From: Roseateles_B sp051857535
Lineage (GTDB): Bacteria > Pseudomonadota > Gammaproteobacteria > Burkholderiales > Burkholderiaceae_C
Reading direction: 5' to 3'
DNA: 64,000 bases
Assembly: GCF_051857535.1 (NCBI RefSeq)
Contig: NZ_JBPZGY010000019.1
Coordinates: forward strand, 14,740-78,739
Shown: one piece after another, positions 17,620 to 26,002 of the stretch
Numbering within the stretch: the first letter of the stretch is position 1
Layout: every line of letters begins with the position of its first letter
The notes under the pieces: generated by a model
Databases searched by the model: none
Told to the model about the DNA's origin: nothing
Seen by the model: the letters and a program-made list of their open reading frames with translations, nothing else
Program-made: the position numbers and the translations under genes

Positions 17620-19941
17620 ATGAACAGAACCCGCCATGCGGTCGCGACGGCGTGCCTTGCCCTGCTGGGCATGCAGCAGGCCCGCGCAGACCTCACCGAC
17701 ATGCCCTGGCCCAAGGCCTTGCGCGTGGACCAGGCCCATGCGCAGATCGATGGGCGCCTGGATGAGGCCATCTGGGCAAAGGCGCCCATTCATGACAGCT
17801 TCATCCAGCTCCAGCCGCAGGACAAGAAGCCCGCGCGCTGGCGCACCACGGTTCAGATGATCGCCGACAAGGACGCCCTGATCATCGGCATCCGCTGCTA
17901 CGACGACCATCCCGAGCAGATCCGCGCCCCCCTGGTGCGACGGGATCAGGTCAAACGGGACCAGGACTATGTCGTCGTCTTCCTGGATCCCATGGGCCAG
18001 CGCCGCACGGCGCAGTTCGTGCGCGTGGGAGCCAATGGCGTGGTGGCGGACGGCAGCATCGCCGCTGTGGACGACGTGGAGGACTTTGCTCCCGACTTCG
18101 ACGTGCAGGCTGCCGCCCAGCGCCTCCCGGACGGCTACAGCATCGAGCTGCGCTGGCCCCTGTCGACCCTGCGCTACCCCTACCAGGGGGGAGCCGATTG
18201 GCGGCTGATGGTGGGGCGCAGCGTGCCCCGCGACGAGAACGTCTTCCTCGTCTCGGCGCCGCTGACCCAGGACTCCTTGCACAACATCGCCGAGTTGCAG
18301 CCCATCGCGGGCCTGGGCGATCTGGTGCAGACCGTGCGCGAGCGCAGCTTTGTCGAACTGCGCCCCGAGCTGACCTTGCGCCGGCACGAGGAGAGAAGCG
18401 CCAGCATGCCCCTGACCCGTCAGAACGACGCCAACCTGGGTCTGGAACTCAAATGGCGCCCACGCGCCGACTGGGTGGTGGACGCGACACTGAATCCCGA
18501 CTTCTCCCAGGTCGAGCTGGACGTCCCCCAGCTGACCGGTAACACGCGCTTTGCGCTGCAGCTCACAGAGAAGCGCCCCTTCTTCCTGGAGAGCCAGGAC
18601 GTGACAGGCAAGGGCCAGCCAGACGACAGCGGGCAGGCGCGTGGCCTGGCCGCCTTCTACTCGCGAGCCATCACCGACCCCAACTGGGGCCTGCGCGCCA
18701 CCTGGCGGGGCGCCGAGGCCGAAGGCACCTTTCTCAGCCTGCGCGACAAGGGCGGCGGCAAGATCTTCCGCTCCAATGCCTACGAGACCCTGGAGCGGCT
18801 GCCCCAGCACCTGAGTTCCCAAGCCAGCTTCGCCCGCCTGCATCGCCAGTTCGATCGATGGGGTGCGGCGGGCCTTGTCTCCGTCCGCGACTACGGACTG
18901 GGCCGGCACAACTGGGTGCTGGGCAGCGACTTCCACGCCAATCTCAGCGAGCAGTCCAGCATGCGCGGCCATGTGCTGTTGTCCAGCACCACCCTGGGCT
19001 TCGACGCCGAGGACCTGCCCCTGCGCCAGTCCGCGCAGAGCGGCAGCTATGTTTGGGTCGAAGGCCGGCATCGCAGCGAGGACTGGGCCAACGCCATCCA
19101 TCTGGAGCGACTGAGTCCGCGCTTTGCCAATGACAACGGCTTCGTCAACCAGACCGGGATCCAGCGCATCACCGCCCAGATCAACCGCCGCATGGGCAGC
19201 CAGACCCTGAGTCTGCCCGGCACGGCCCTAAGCTGGCCCGCCTACGAGTTCGAGTGGCAGCTCAAGCTGGCCCAGACCAGCACGCTGGCGGATCCCGAGT
19301 TCGGCATCCCGTCCGGCCAGGTCCTGGAGCGCCGTGTGCAGCCCGGCGTCTGGTTCACCTCGGCGCGCAAGTTCGAGTTCTGGGCTCATGTGGGGCTGGA
19401 TGCGCAGCGGGCCTCGGCAACAGGCGCCCTGCACCAGCCTCGCACGGTCAACCTGGGCTTCATCCTCAATCCCTCGCCCTGGTTCAGCCTCTTCAGCATC
19501 GACTACGAGTTCGGTCGACGACTTGACGTGGAGGCGGACCGCCTTGGGCGCGGCCAGACCCTGGCCATCGATGCGAATTTCCGCTTCAACCTGCCTGCAC
19601 AGATGGCGCTGGAATGGAACCAGCACCTGGGGTGGTCTGACGTACGTGGCCCCCGGCACCAGCGCTCGCTGCAGGAGTGGCTGGGGCAGTCGCTGGCCGT
19701 GCTGCATTTCAGCGCCCAGGACTCCCTGCGCCTGATCCTGCAGCAGCGCGGCCTCAGCCGCATGCCCGACGGCGCGCTCGAGGCAGACCGGCGGCATGGG
19801 CTCACGCAGTCCCTGGTCTACCAGCGTCGCCAGGGGCTCAGCAGCGCCTTCAGCCTGGGCTACACCCACACGCGTCGCCAGCCCGGTGAAGGGACGCAAA
19901 AGGAATGGTTCGCCAAGTACAGCACCGTGTTCGGGCGCTGA
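17620..19941 (+). CDS. DUF5916 outer-membrane protein with N-terminal CBM9-like domain
   Basis: The 773-aa precursor starts after a strong AAGGAGG site and has a signal peptide ending near QQARA-DL. Residues about 35-220 form a carbohydrate-binding family-9-like domain (IDGRLDEAIWAKA). The rest resembles the DUF5916 beta-barrel, with LNPDFSQVELDVPQLTGNTRF and KRPFFLESQD as family hallmarks. Family members are often found with secreted hydrolases, and the role is unproven. It is monocistronic, ending before a bidirectional terminator. Confidence 0.88.
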   Translation: MNRTRHAVATACLALLGMQQARADLTDMPWPKALRVDQAHAQIDGRLDEAIWAKAPIHDSFIQLQPQDKKPARWRTTVQMIADKDALIIGIRCYDDHPEQIRAPLVRRDQVKRDQDYVVVFLDPMGQRRTAQFVRVGANGVVADGSIAAVDDVEDFAPDFDVQAAAQRLPDGYSIELRWPLSTLRYPYQGGADWRLMVGRSVPRDENVFLVSAPLTQDSLHNIAELQPIAGLGDLVQTVRERSFVELRPELTLRRHEERSASMPLTRQNDANLGLELKWRPRADWVVDATLNPDFSQVELDVPQLTGNTRFALQLTEKRPFFLESQDVTGKGQPDDSGQARGLAAFYSRAITDPNWGLRATWRGAEAEGTFLSLRDKGGGKIFRSNAYETLERLPQHLSSQASFARLHRQFDRWGAAGLVSVRDYGLGRHNWVLGSDFHANLSEQSSMRGHVLLSSTTLGFDAEDLPLRQSAQSGSYVWVEGRHRSEDWANAIHLERLSPRFANDNGFVNQTGIQRITAQINRRMGSQTLSLPGTALSWPAYEFEWQLKLAQTSTLADPEFGIPSGQVLERRVQPGVWFTSARKFEFWAHVGLDAQRASATGALHQPRTVNLGFILNPSPWFSLFSIDYEFGRRLDVEADRLGRGQTLAIDANFRFNLPAQMALEWNQHLGWSDVRGPRHQRSLQEWLGQSLAVLHFSAQDSLRLILQQRGLSRMPDGALEADRRHGLTQSLVYQRRQGLSSAFSLGYTHTRRQPGEGTQKEWFAKYSTVFGR

Positions 19942-20080
19942 GGCAGTGCCGCGAGGTGCGCTCCGCCGCAGGGCGCGTCGCATCCCGTGACCCGCCGGAG
20001 CATGAAGCCTTGCCGATGCAGTTCTCGAAAGACCCCCACCAGGCCCGCTCCTGAGCCTCATCTGGCAAAGGCAGGGCCAT

Positions 20081-20112
20081 AAAAAAAGCACCCTCGACGA
20101 GGGTGCTTTTTC
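20081..20112. terminator. Bidirectional terminator between the DUF5916 and RNA-binding genes
   Basis: AGCACCCTC pairs with GAGGGTGCT around a 2-nt loop, flanked by A7 on the left and T5 on the right. It can serve the two convergent genes. Confidence 0.88.
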
Positions 20113-20149
20113 TTGCCAGGACTGAACAGGTTCAGCCCGGCCGGGGTGC

Positions 20150-20345
20150 TCAGTAGCCGCCGGAACGACCACCGCCGTAGCCGCCGCCACCGGAACGGCC
20201 ACCGCCGCCGTAGCCGCCACCACCACCGTAGCCGCCGCCGCCGCCGGAACGGCCACCGCCGTAACCGCCGCCGCCGCCGCCACCGAAGCCGCCGCCGCCA
20301 GAGCGACCGCCGCCGAAGCCACCACGGCTACCGCCGCCGCCGAAG
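20150..20345 (-). repeat. GGN-rich repetitive DNA encoding the glycine-rich tail
   Basis: Plus-strand runs of CCGCCG/CCACCG with periodic GGAACGG and GTAG units. It is coding low-complexity DNA prone to replication slippage and assembly error, so the exact repeat number should be treated with care. Confidence 0.8.
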
Positions 20346-20608
20346 CCGCCCGGGCGCTCTTCACGGGGACGGGCTTCGTTCACGACCACAGCACGGCCTT
20401 CCAGCGCAGCACCGTTCATGCCATTGATGGCGGCTTGCGCTTCGGCGTCCGAACCCATCTCCACAAAACCGAAGCCCTTGGAGCGACCGGTTTCACGATC
20501 CATCATGACCTTTGCAGAGGTCACCGTACCAAATTGCGAGAACGCCTCGTGCAGCGATTCGTCGCGGACGCTATAGGCCAGATTGCCTACGTAAAGCTTG
20601 TTTCCCAT
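20150..20608 (-). CDS. RRM RNA-binding protein with glycine-rich tail
   Basis: A single RNA recognition motif (residues 1-82) has RNP2 LYVGNL at 5-10 and RNP1 KGFGFVEM at 44-51. Residues about 87-152 are almost only Gly with regular Arg, Ser and Tyr, in repeats such as GGGYGGGRSGG. The layout is that of bacterial cold-induced, chaperone-like RNA-binding proteins (Rbp) and plant GRPs. The tail is likely disordered and may drive RNA condensation. The 5' region includes an inverted GGGCTTCCCC/GGGGAAGCCC element overlapping the start. Confidence 0.95.
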   Translation of the reverse strand: MGNKLYVGNLAYSVRDESLHEAFSQFGTVTSAKVMMDRETGRSKGFGFVEMGSDAEAQAAINGMNGAALEGRAVVVNEARPREERPGGFGGGGSRGGFGGGRSGGGGFGGGGGGGYGGGRSGGGGGYGGGGGYGGGGRSGGGGYGGGRSGGY

Positions 20609-20881
20609 GGGGAAGCCCTTTCAATACCAAATAACCATGTGGAGCTTCAACCCATCGTGAACCATTCAACCGAAGGCGCTGCATCCAGACACAGGTTGCC
20701 GATTATGGGCGGAGCTTTTCCGGCGGAGCAAAGCACCCTCTGTGGACTGTTGTTTTTAGGCGCCGCAAGAAAACCAGTACAAACCCTTGTTTGGGCGCAT
20801 TTCGGCACGGATCGGCGCGCCTGCCTAGGGTAATCGAGCAATTCCCATGGCAAGGCGAGGCCCCGGTCCAGCATCGCTAAG

Positions 20882-21826
20882 ATGCAGCGGACTTCGATCC
20901 CCACCGTGCATTCCAGCCTCAGCCCCCACACCCTCGCGCGCCTCCTGTCCAGCCTGGACGCGGCCCGCAATGGCGCCGCCTTTCGCGCCCTGTTGGCCTC
21001 CTTCTGCCTGGCCGGCCTGATGCTGGGGGCCGCAGAAGCCGACCTCGCCAGGGACCAGACCTGGCGCGGCGCCCTTTGGGGTTGCAGCGCCCTGATCATG
21101 GTCTTCCTGGGGGTCAATGCCACGGGTCTGCTGCTGATGGACCAGGCCCGCGGGCGCCCCGTCCGGGACCTGCGTGACGCCGCCTATGACAGTCTTCGTA
21201 TTGCTCCACGCGTACTCTTGTGCTTGGTCGCCATGGTGGCCGCCGCCGGGATGCTGGCGGCGCTGATGCTGGGACTGTTGAGCCTCTCGCGGATACCGCA
21301 GCTGGGCCCTCTGCTGCTCAGCGCACTGGTGCCCGTGGGCGTGGGGCTGTTCGGCGGCATGCTCCTGACGCTGATGGTGATGGTCGGCCCCCTCACCGGG
21401 CCGTCGATCTGGGCTGGCCTGCCGCCGGCACGGGCCTTGCGCAAGCTGGCCGGCCTGCTGCGCTGGCGGCTGCTGGACACGGCGGTGCTGATGGTGGGCG
21501 TTCTGGGCATCTCGGGCTTGGTCAGCGCCTGTGTGAGCGTGGTCGTCATCGGCGGCGGCCAGACCATGGCCCTGCTCGTTCCCTGGGCGGCCGGCATCGA
21601 GCTGCCCTCGCAGCAATTGATGGCCGGGCTGTTCGGACGCGGCCTGCGCAGCCTGGGGGCGGCAGGCACGCCCATCAATACCAGTGCGGCAGGCTTGGCC
21701 GTGCAGACGGGCGGCGGCGTGGTCTTCGCCCTGGCCCTGGTGCTGCCGGCCCTCTTCTACCTGCGCGGCTGCTGCGCCGTGTGGCTGGCGCTGACCGAGC
21801 CTCCCGTCGAGGAAGCCCAGCTGTGA
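20882..21826 (+). CDS. Polytopic membrane protein of unknown function
   Basis: 314 aa with five to six hydrophobic helices (for example AALMLGLLSLSRIP, VMVGVLGISGLVSACVSVVVIG, FALALVLPALFYL) and a final EEAQL. No family recognised with confidence. Its TGA overlaps the GTG start of the next gene (GTGA), pointing to translational coupling with the cobalamin-binding-like protein and then MarC. Confidence 0.7.
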   Translation: MQRTSIPTVHSSLSPHTLARLLSSLDAARNGAAFRALLASFCLAGLMLGAAEADLARDQTWRGALWGCSALIMVFLGVNATGLLLMDQARGRPVRDLRDAAYDSLRIAPRVLLCLVAMVAAAGMLAALMLGLLSLSRIPQLGPLLLSALVPVGVGLFGGMLLTLMVMVGPLTGPSIWAGLPPARALRKLAGLLRWRLLDTAVLMVGVLGISGLVSACVSVVVIGGGQTMALLVPWAAGIELPSQQLMAGLFGRGLRSLGAAGTPINTSAAGLAVQTGGGVVFALALVLPALFYLRGCCAVWLALTEPPVEEAQL

Positions 21827-22617
21827 CGAACGCCGAGGCACCCCGCATCGCCTCCCTGGTGCCCTCGATCACCGAGCTGCTGATGGCGCTGGGCCTGGGA
21901 CCCTTCCTGGTCGCACGTACCGGCTTCTGCATCCACCCTGCCCATGAGGTAGCCGCCATTCCCAAGGTCGGCGGCACCAAGGACGTGAACCTCGACAAGC
22001 TGCGCCGCCTGGCACCCAGCCATGTGATCGTTAACATGGACGAGAACCGTGTCGAGACCGCCGACGCCCTGCGCACCTTCGTGCCCGAGCTCATCGTCAC
22101 CCATCCCCGGGGGCCGCAGGACAACGCGGCCCTGATTGACCAGTTGCTGGCACACTTCGGCCACCTGCCCGGCGTGGCGGCCCGCGCCCAGGCCCTGCAG
22201 GAGGCCTTGGCGCAGGCGCTGCAGGCGGTGCGAGGCAAGACCTGGCCCCCGCGGCGCGTGCTGTACCTGATCTGGAAGGATCCCTGGATGGCCGTGGCCC
22301 GTGACACCTACATCGCCCGCATGCTGGCCGAGGTGGGCTGGCTCAGCTGGCCCGAGGCCTTCGGCGGCGAGACCGGCGCCGCCCGCTATCCCGTAGTCCG
22401 CGGCGACGAAGCCTGGCTGCAGGACATCGACGAGGTCCTGCTCAGCTCGGAGCCCTATAGCTTCAACAACAGCCACCTGGCCGCCGCCCAGGCCCTGTGT
22501 CCGCAGGCCCGGGTGCGCCTGGTCGACGGCGAGCTGATCAGCTGGTACGGCCCGCGTGCCGCTGCCGGCCTTCACTACCTGATGGAGACGCGTGGATGGA
22601 CATCGTCAAGCCCCTGA
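21823..22617 (+). CDS. Cobalamin-binding / helical-backbone metal receptor-like protein
   Basis: 264 aa with the BtuF/TroA-like substrate-binding fold: RIASLVPSITELLMALGLG at the N-terminus, GGTKDVNLDKLRRLAPSHVIVN near residue 50, and a C-terminal LISWYGPRA. There is no signal peptide after the GTG start, unlike periplasmic BtuF, which is usual for a cytoplasmic subgroup annotated as cobalamin-binding protein. The ligand is not proven, and no BtuCD transporter is adjacent. Confidence 0.82.
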   Translation: MTNAEAPRIASLVPSITELLMALGLGPFLVARTGFCIHPAHEVAAIPKVGGTKDVNLDKLRRLAPSHVIVNMDENRVETADALRTFVPELIVTHPRGPQDNAALIDQLLAHFGHLPGVAARAQALQEALAQALQAVRGKTWPPRRVLYLIWKDPWMAVARDTYIARMLAEVGWLSWPEAFGGETGAARYPVVRGDEAWLQDIDEVLLSSEPYSFNNSHLAAAQALCPQARVRLVDGELISWYGPRAAAGLHYLMETRGWTSSSP

Positions 22618-23237
22618 TCGCCCTGCTGGCCATCGTCAATCCCATCGGCGTGGTGCCCTTCTTCATCCACTTCGCCCAGGACCTCAGCCCCGAGCAGCGC
22701 CGGCACACGGTGCGCGTCAGTTCCGTCACGGCCTTCCTGGTGATCTCCATCAGTGCGCTGGCCGGACTGAAGGTGCTGGACTTCTTCAACATCTCGCTGG
22801 CCAGCTTCCAGGTGGGCGGCGGCGTGCTGCTGCTGATCAGCGCGCTGCAGATGCTCAATGCCCGCCCCGCGGAGAGCCGGCCCGAGGACCTCAGCGAAGG
22901 CCGGGCCAAGCTCAGCAGCGGCGCCAGCATCGCCGTCGTGCCGCTGACCATCCCCTTGCTGACCGGCCCCGCCACCATCTCCACCATGGTGATCTATGCC
23001 GACAAGACCCGGCACTGGTGGGAGCTGGGCGTGCTGGTCGGCTATGGCGTCGTGGTGGGCCTGGCAACCTACCTCGTGTTTTCAGCGTCCGGCCGCATCG
23101 CCCGCGTGCTGGGCCAGACCGGCATCAACATCATGACCCGGCTGATGGGCCTGATCCTGGCTGCGCTGGCTGTCGAGCTGCTGCAGGACGGCCTGATCAA
23201 GCTCTTCCCGGTGCTGGCCTCGCACCTGTCCAACTGA
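22596..23237 (+). CDS. MarC-family integral membrane protein
   Basis: 213 aa with six membrane helices and MarC/UPF0056 hallmarks: LLAIVNPIGVVPFFI at the start, SFQVGGGVLLLISALQML, and AVVPLTIPLLTGPATISTMV. The function of MarC proteins is still unclear. The start overlaps the previous gene by 22 bp, so the genes are tightly packed. Confidence 0.93.
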   Translation: MDIVKPLIALLAIVNPIGVVPFFIHFAQDLSPEQRRHTVRVSSVTAFLVISISALAGLKVLDFFNISLASFQVGGGVLLLISALQMLNARPAESRPEDLSEGRAKLSSGASIAVVPLTIPLLTGPATISTMVIYADKTRHWWELGVLVGYGVVVGLATYLVFSASGRIARVLGQTGINIMTRLMGLILAALAVELLQDGLIKLFPVLASHLSN

Positions 23238-23247
23238 GGGTGGCGCC

Positions 23248-24282
23248 ATGAAGAGCTTTCTGCAGAAGCTGGGCATTCCCACGCCGGTACTGATGGCCCC
23301 CATGGCCGGCGAGGCCGCCTGCGCGGCCCTGGTAGCGGCCGTCAGCGAGGCGGGCGGCCTGGGCCAGTTGGGCGCGGCCTACCTCAGCCCGGCACGCATC
23401 CGGGCGGTGGTGGCCGACATCCGCGCCCGCACGTCCAGGCCCTTCGGCATCAACCTCTTCTGCCCGCAGCCCTGGAGCATCGACACAGCCCGGGTCGAGG
23501 CCTATCGCCAGCGCCTGGCCCCGCATGCCCTGGCACTGGGCCTGCCCGTGCCGGAAGTGCCCGCAGCCTGCGAGGAGGACTTCGAGGCCCAACTGGCCGT
23601 CGTGCGGGAGCTGGCGCCCGCGGTGGTGAGCTTTGCCTTCGGTGACCCGGGCCCCGCCCTCGTCCAGGCCCTGCGCAACGAAGGCCGGGTCGTGCTGGGC
23701 ACAGCCACGCAGCTCAGCGAGGCCTTGCAGCTGCAGGAGAGCGGTGTGCATGCCGTCGTCGCCCAGGGCTATGAGGCCGGGGGGCATCGCGGCGGCTTCC
23801 ATGGCCGACGCGAGGGTGCGCTGATCGGCACGATGGCGCTGGTCCCGCAACTGGTGGACGCGCTTTATGTGCCCGTGATCGCAGCCGGCGGCATTGCCGA
23901 TGCCCGCGGCATGGCGGCCGCACGGGCGCTGGGTGCCACCGCCGCAGCGGTGGGCACGGCCTTCCTGCTGGCCGAGGAATGTCCGCTCACGCCCGCCTAC
24001 CGCGAGGCGCTGCTGAAGGCCCGCGATGCCGACTCCACACTCACTCGCGCCTTCTCGGGCCGCGAGGCCCGCGGCCTGGCCAACGACTTCACCCGCGAGA
24101 TGGCCGACGCACCGCTGCCGGACTTCCCCATCCCGAACGCACTGACCCGCCCCCTGCGCCAGGCCGCTGCAACCCAGGGCCAGGCCGAGCGCCTGAGTCT
24201 CTGGGCCGGTCAGGCCCTGCCACTGGCCCGCCCCAAGCCCGCGGCCCAACTGGTCCGTGAACTGGCCGCCGGCTGGACTTGA
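23248..24282 (+). CDS. Nitronate monooxygenase family flavoprotein
   Basis: FMN-binding TIM barrel of 344 aa, oxidising alkyl nitronates or related compounds. Seen: MAPMAGEAACAALVAAVSEAGGLG (about residues 16-40), QGYEAGGHRGG with the catalytic-type His, PVIAAGGIADARGMAAA and GAT-AAAVGTAFLLAEEC, the FMN phosphate region. It follows marC by 10 bp and precedes the GMC oxidoreductase by 21 bp. Confidence 0.92.
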   Translation: MKSFLQKLGIPTPVLMAPMAGEAACAALVAAVSEAGGLGQLGAAYLSPARIRAVVADIRARTSRPFGINLFCPQPWSIDTARVEAYRQRLAPHALALGLPVPEVPAACEEDFEAQLAVVRELAPAVVSFAFGDPGPALVQALRNEGRVVLGTATQLSEALQLQESGVHAVVAQGYEAGGHRGGFHGRREGALIGTMALVPQLVDALYVPVIAAGGIADARGMAAARALGATAAAVGTAFLLAEECPLTPAYREALLKARDADSTLTRAFSGREARGLANDFTREMADAPLPDFPIPNALTRPLRQAAATQGQAERLSLWAGQALPLARPKPAAQLVRELAAGWT

Positions 24283-24303
24283 ATCGCAGAAGGACCCGAG
24301 CCC

Positions 24304-25956
24304 ATGGACTTCGACACCATCATCGTCGGGGCAGGCACCGCAGGCTGCCTGCTGGCCAACCGCCTGAGCGCCGACCCCGGCAAGCGCGTGCTGCTGCTGG
24401 AAGCCGGAGGGAAGGACGACTACCACTGGATCCACATCCCCGTCGGCTATCTCTACTGCATAGGCAACCCGCGCACCGATTGGCTCTACCGCACCGAGGC
24501 CGAGGCCGGGCTCAACGGCCGCCAGCTCCGCTATCCGCGAGGCAAGGTGCTGGGCGGCAGCTCCAGCATCAACGGCATGATCTACATGCGCGGCCAGTCC
24601 CGGGACTACGAGCACTGGGCAGCCCTCACTGGCGAGGACGCCTGGTCCTGGGGTCAGGTCTTGCCTCTCTTCAAGCAGCATGAGGACCACTGGCGGCTGG
24701 ATGCCAAGGGAGCGGCGGACGAGGCCTTCCGCGCCCTGCATGGCCACCGTGGCGAATGGCGGGTGGAGAAGCAGCGTCTGCGCTGGGACATCCTGGACGC
24801 CTTTGCCGCCGCTGCCGAGCAGGCCGGCATCCCGCGCACCGAGGACTTCAATGGCGGCAACAACGAGGGCGTGGGCTACTTCGAGGTCAACCAGCGCGGC
24901 GGCCTGCGCTGGAACGCGGCCAAGGCCTTTTTGCGCCCCACCTGCCTGGGCCGCCCGAATTTCGAGCTCTGGACGGGCTCCACGGTCCAGCGGCTGAGCC
25001 TGCGCCGCGACGACTCGGGTGCCCTGCGCTGCGAAGGCGCCGAGGTGCGCACGCCCCATGGCATGGAGCAGGTGCGCCTGGCGCCTGGCGGCGAGCTGGT
25101 ACTGGCGGCCGGCGCCATCGGCTCGCCACAGATCCTGCAGTGCTCGGGCCTGGGGCCGGCCGGACTGCTGCAGTCCCTGGGCATCCCCGTGCAGCAAGAC
25201 CTGCCCGGCGTCGGCCAGAACCTGCAGGACCATCTGCAGATCCGGGCCATCTACGCCGTCGAGGGCACGCGCACCCTCAACACCCAGGCGGCGAGCTGGT
25301 GGGGCAAGCTGGGCATAGGCCTGCAATACCTGTGGTCGCGCAGCGGCCCCATGAGCATGGCGCCCTCGCAACTGGGCGCCTTCACGCGCTCCTCGCCGGA
25401 GCTGCGCTGGCCCAATCTGGAGTACCACGTGCAGCCCCTGTCGCTGGACGCCTTTGGCGAGCCCCTGCACCGATTCAACGCCTTCACCGCCAGCGTTTGC
25501 AACCTGAATCCCAGCAGCCGCGGTAGCGTGAGCGTCCGCAGTGGCGACCCGGAACAGGCGCCGGCCATCGCGCCCAACTACTTCAGCACCGACGAGGACC
25601 GTCGCATCGCAGCGCAAAGCCTTCGCCTGACGCGGCACATCGTGGCGCAGCCCGCGCTGGCCCCCTTCAAACCCCGCGAAGTGAAGCCCGGGCCAGCGTA
25701 CGAGAGCGACGAGGAGCTGTCCCGCCTGGCCGGCGACATCGCCACCACCATCTTCCATCCCGTGGGCACCTGCAAGATGGGCCGCGCCGAGGACCCCATG
25801 GCCGTGACCGACCCGCAGGGCCGGGTGCGCGGCGTGGCAGGCCTGCGCGTGGCCGATGCCAGCCTCATGCCCACCATCACCAGCGGCAACACCAACGCGC
25901 CCACGCTGATGATTGCAGAACGCATCGCGAGCTGGATGCTGCAGCAGCGCGCATGA
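24304..25956 (+). CDS. GMC-family FAD-dependent oxidoreductase (choline/alcohol dehydrogenase-like)
   Basis: 550 aa. N-terminal FAD site DTIIVGAGTAGCLLANRLS (GxGxxG near residues 9-14), GMC signature 1 LRYPRGKVLGGSSSINGM (about residues 76-93), signature 2 near GAIGSPQILQCSG, and the C-terminal catalytic His in FHPVGTCKMG (about His485) with the Asn of SGNTNAPTLMIAER. It is the last gene in a plus-strand cluster and has a terminator directly behind. No BCCT or betaine aldehyde gene is near, so an alcohol other than choline is likely. Confidence 0.94.
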   Translation: MDFDTIIVGAGTAGCLLANRLSADPGKRVLLLEAGGKDDYHWIHIPVGYLYCIGNPRTDWLYRTEAEAGLNGRQLRYPRGKVLGGSSSINGMIYMRGQSRDYEHWAALTGEDAWSWGQVLPLFKQHEDHWRLDAKGAADEAFRALHGHRGEWRVEKQRLRWDILDAFAAAAEQAGIPRTEDFNGGNNEGVGYFEVNQRGGLRWNAAKAFLRPTCLGRPNFELWTGSTVQRLSLRRDDSGALRCEGAEVRTPHGMEQVRLAPGGELVLAAGAIGSPQILQCSGLGPAGLLQSLGIPVQQDLPGVGQNLQDHLQIRAIYAVEGTRTLNTQAASWWGKLGIGLQYLWSRSGPMSMAPSQLGAFTRSSPELRWPNLEYHVQPLSLDAFGEPLHRFNAFTASVCNLNPSSRGSVSVRSGDPEQAPAIAPNYFSTDEDRRIAAQSLRLTRHIVAQPALAPFKPREVKPGPAYESDEELSRLAGDIATTIFHPVGTCKMGRAEDPMAVTDPQGRVRGVAGLRVADASLMPTITSGNTNAPTLMIAERIASWMLQQRA

Positions 25957-25958
25957 AG

Positions 25959-25980
25959 AAGGCCCGCCGAGGCGGGCCTT
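25959..25980. terminator. Terminator hairpin between GMC oxidoreductase and aminopeptidase
   Basis: A perfect 10-bp stem AAGGCCCGCC/GGCGGGCCTT with a 2-nt loop, starting 3 bp past the stop. Convergent genes flank it, so it probably acts in both directions, although the T-run is short. Confidence 0.75.
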
Positions 25981-26002
25981 GCTGCGCGGGCCGGGCTGTC
26001 GC

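Noticed and set aside
20150..20345. Short regular repeats that could suggest a CRISPR array
   Set aside because: The repeats are a coding Gly-rich tail in frame with an RRM domain; no unique spacers.
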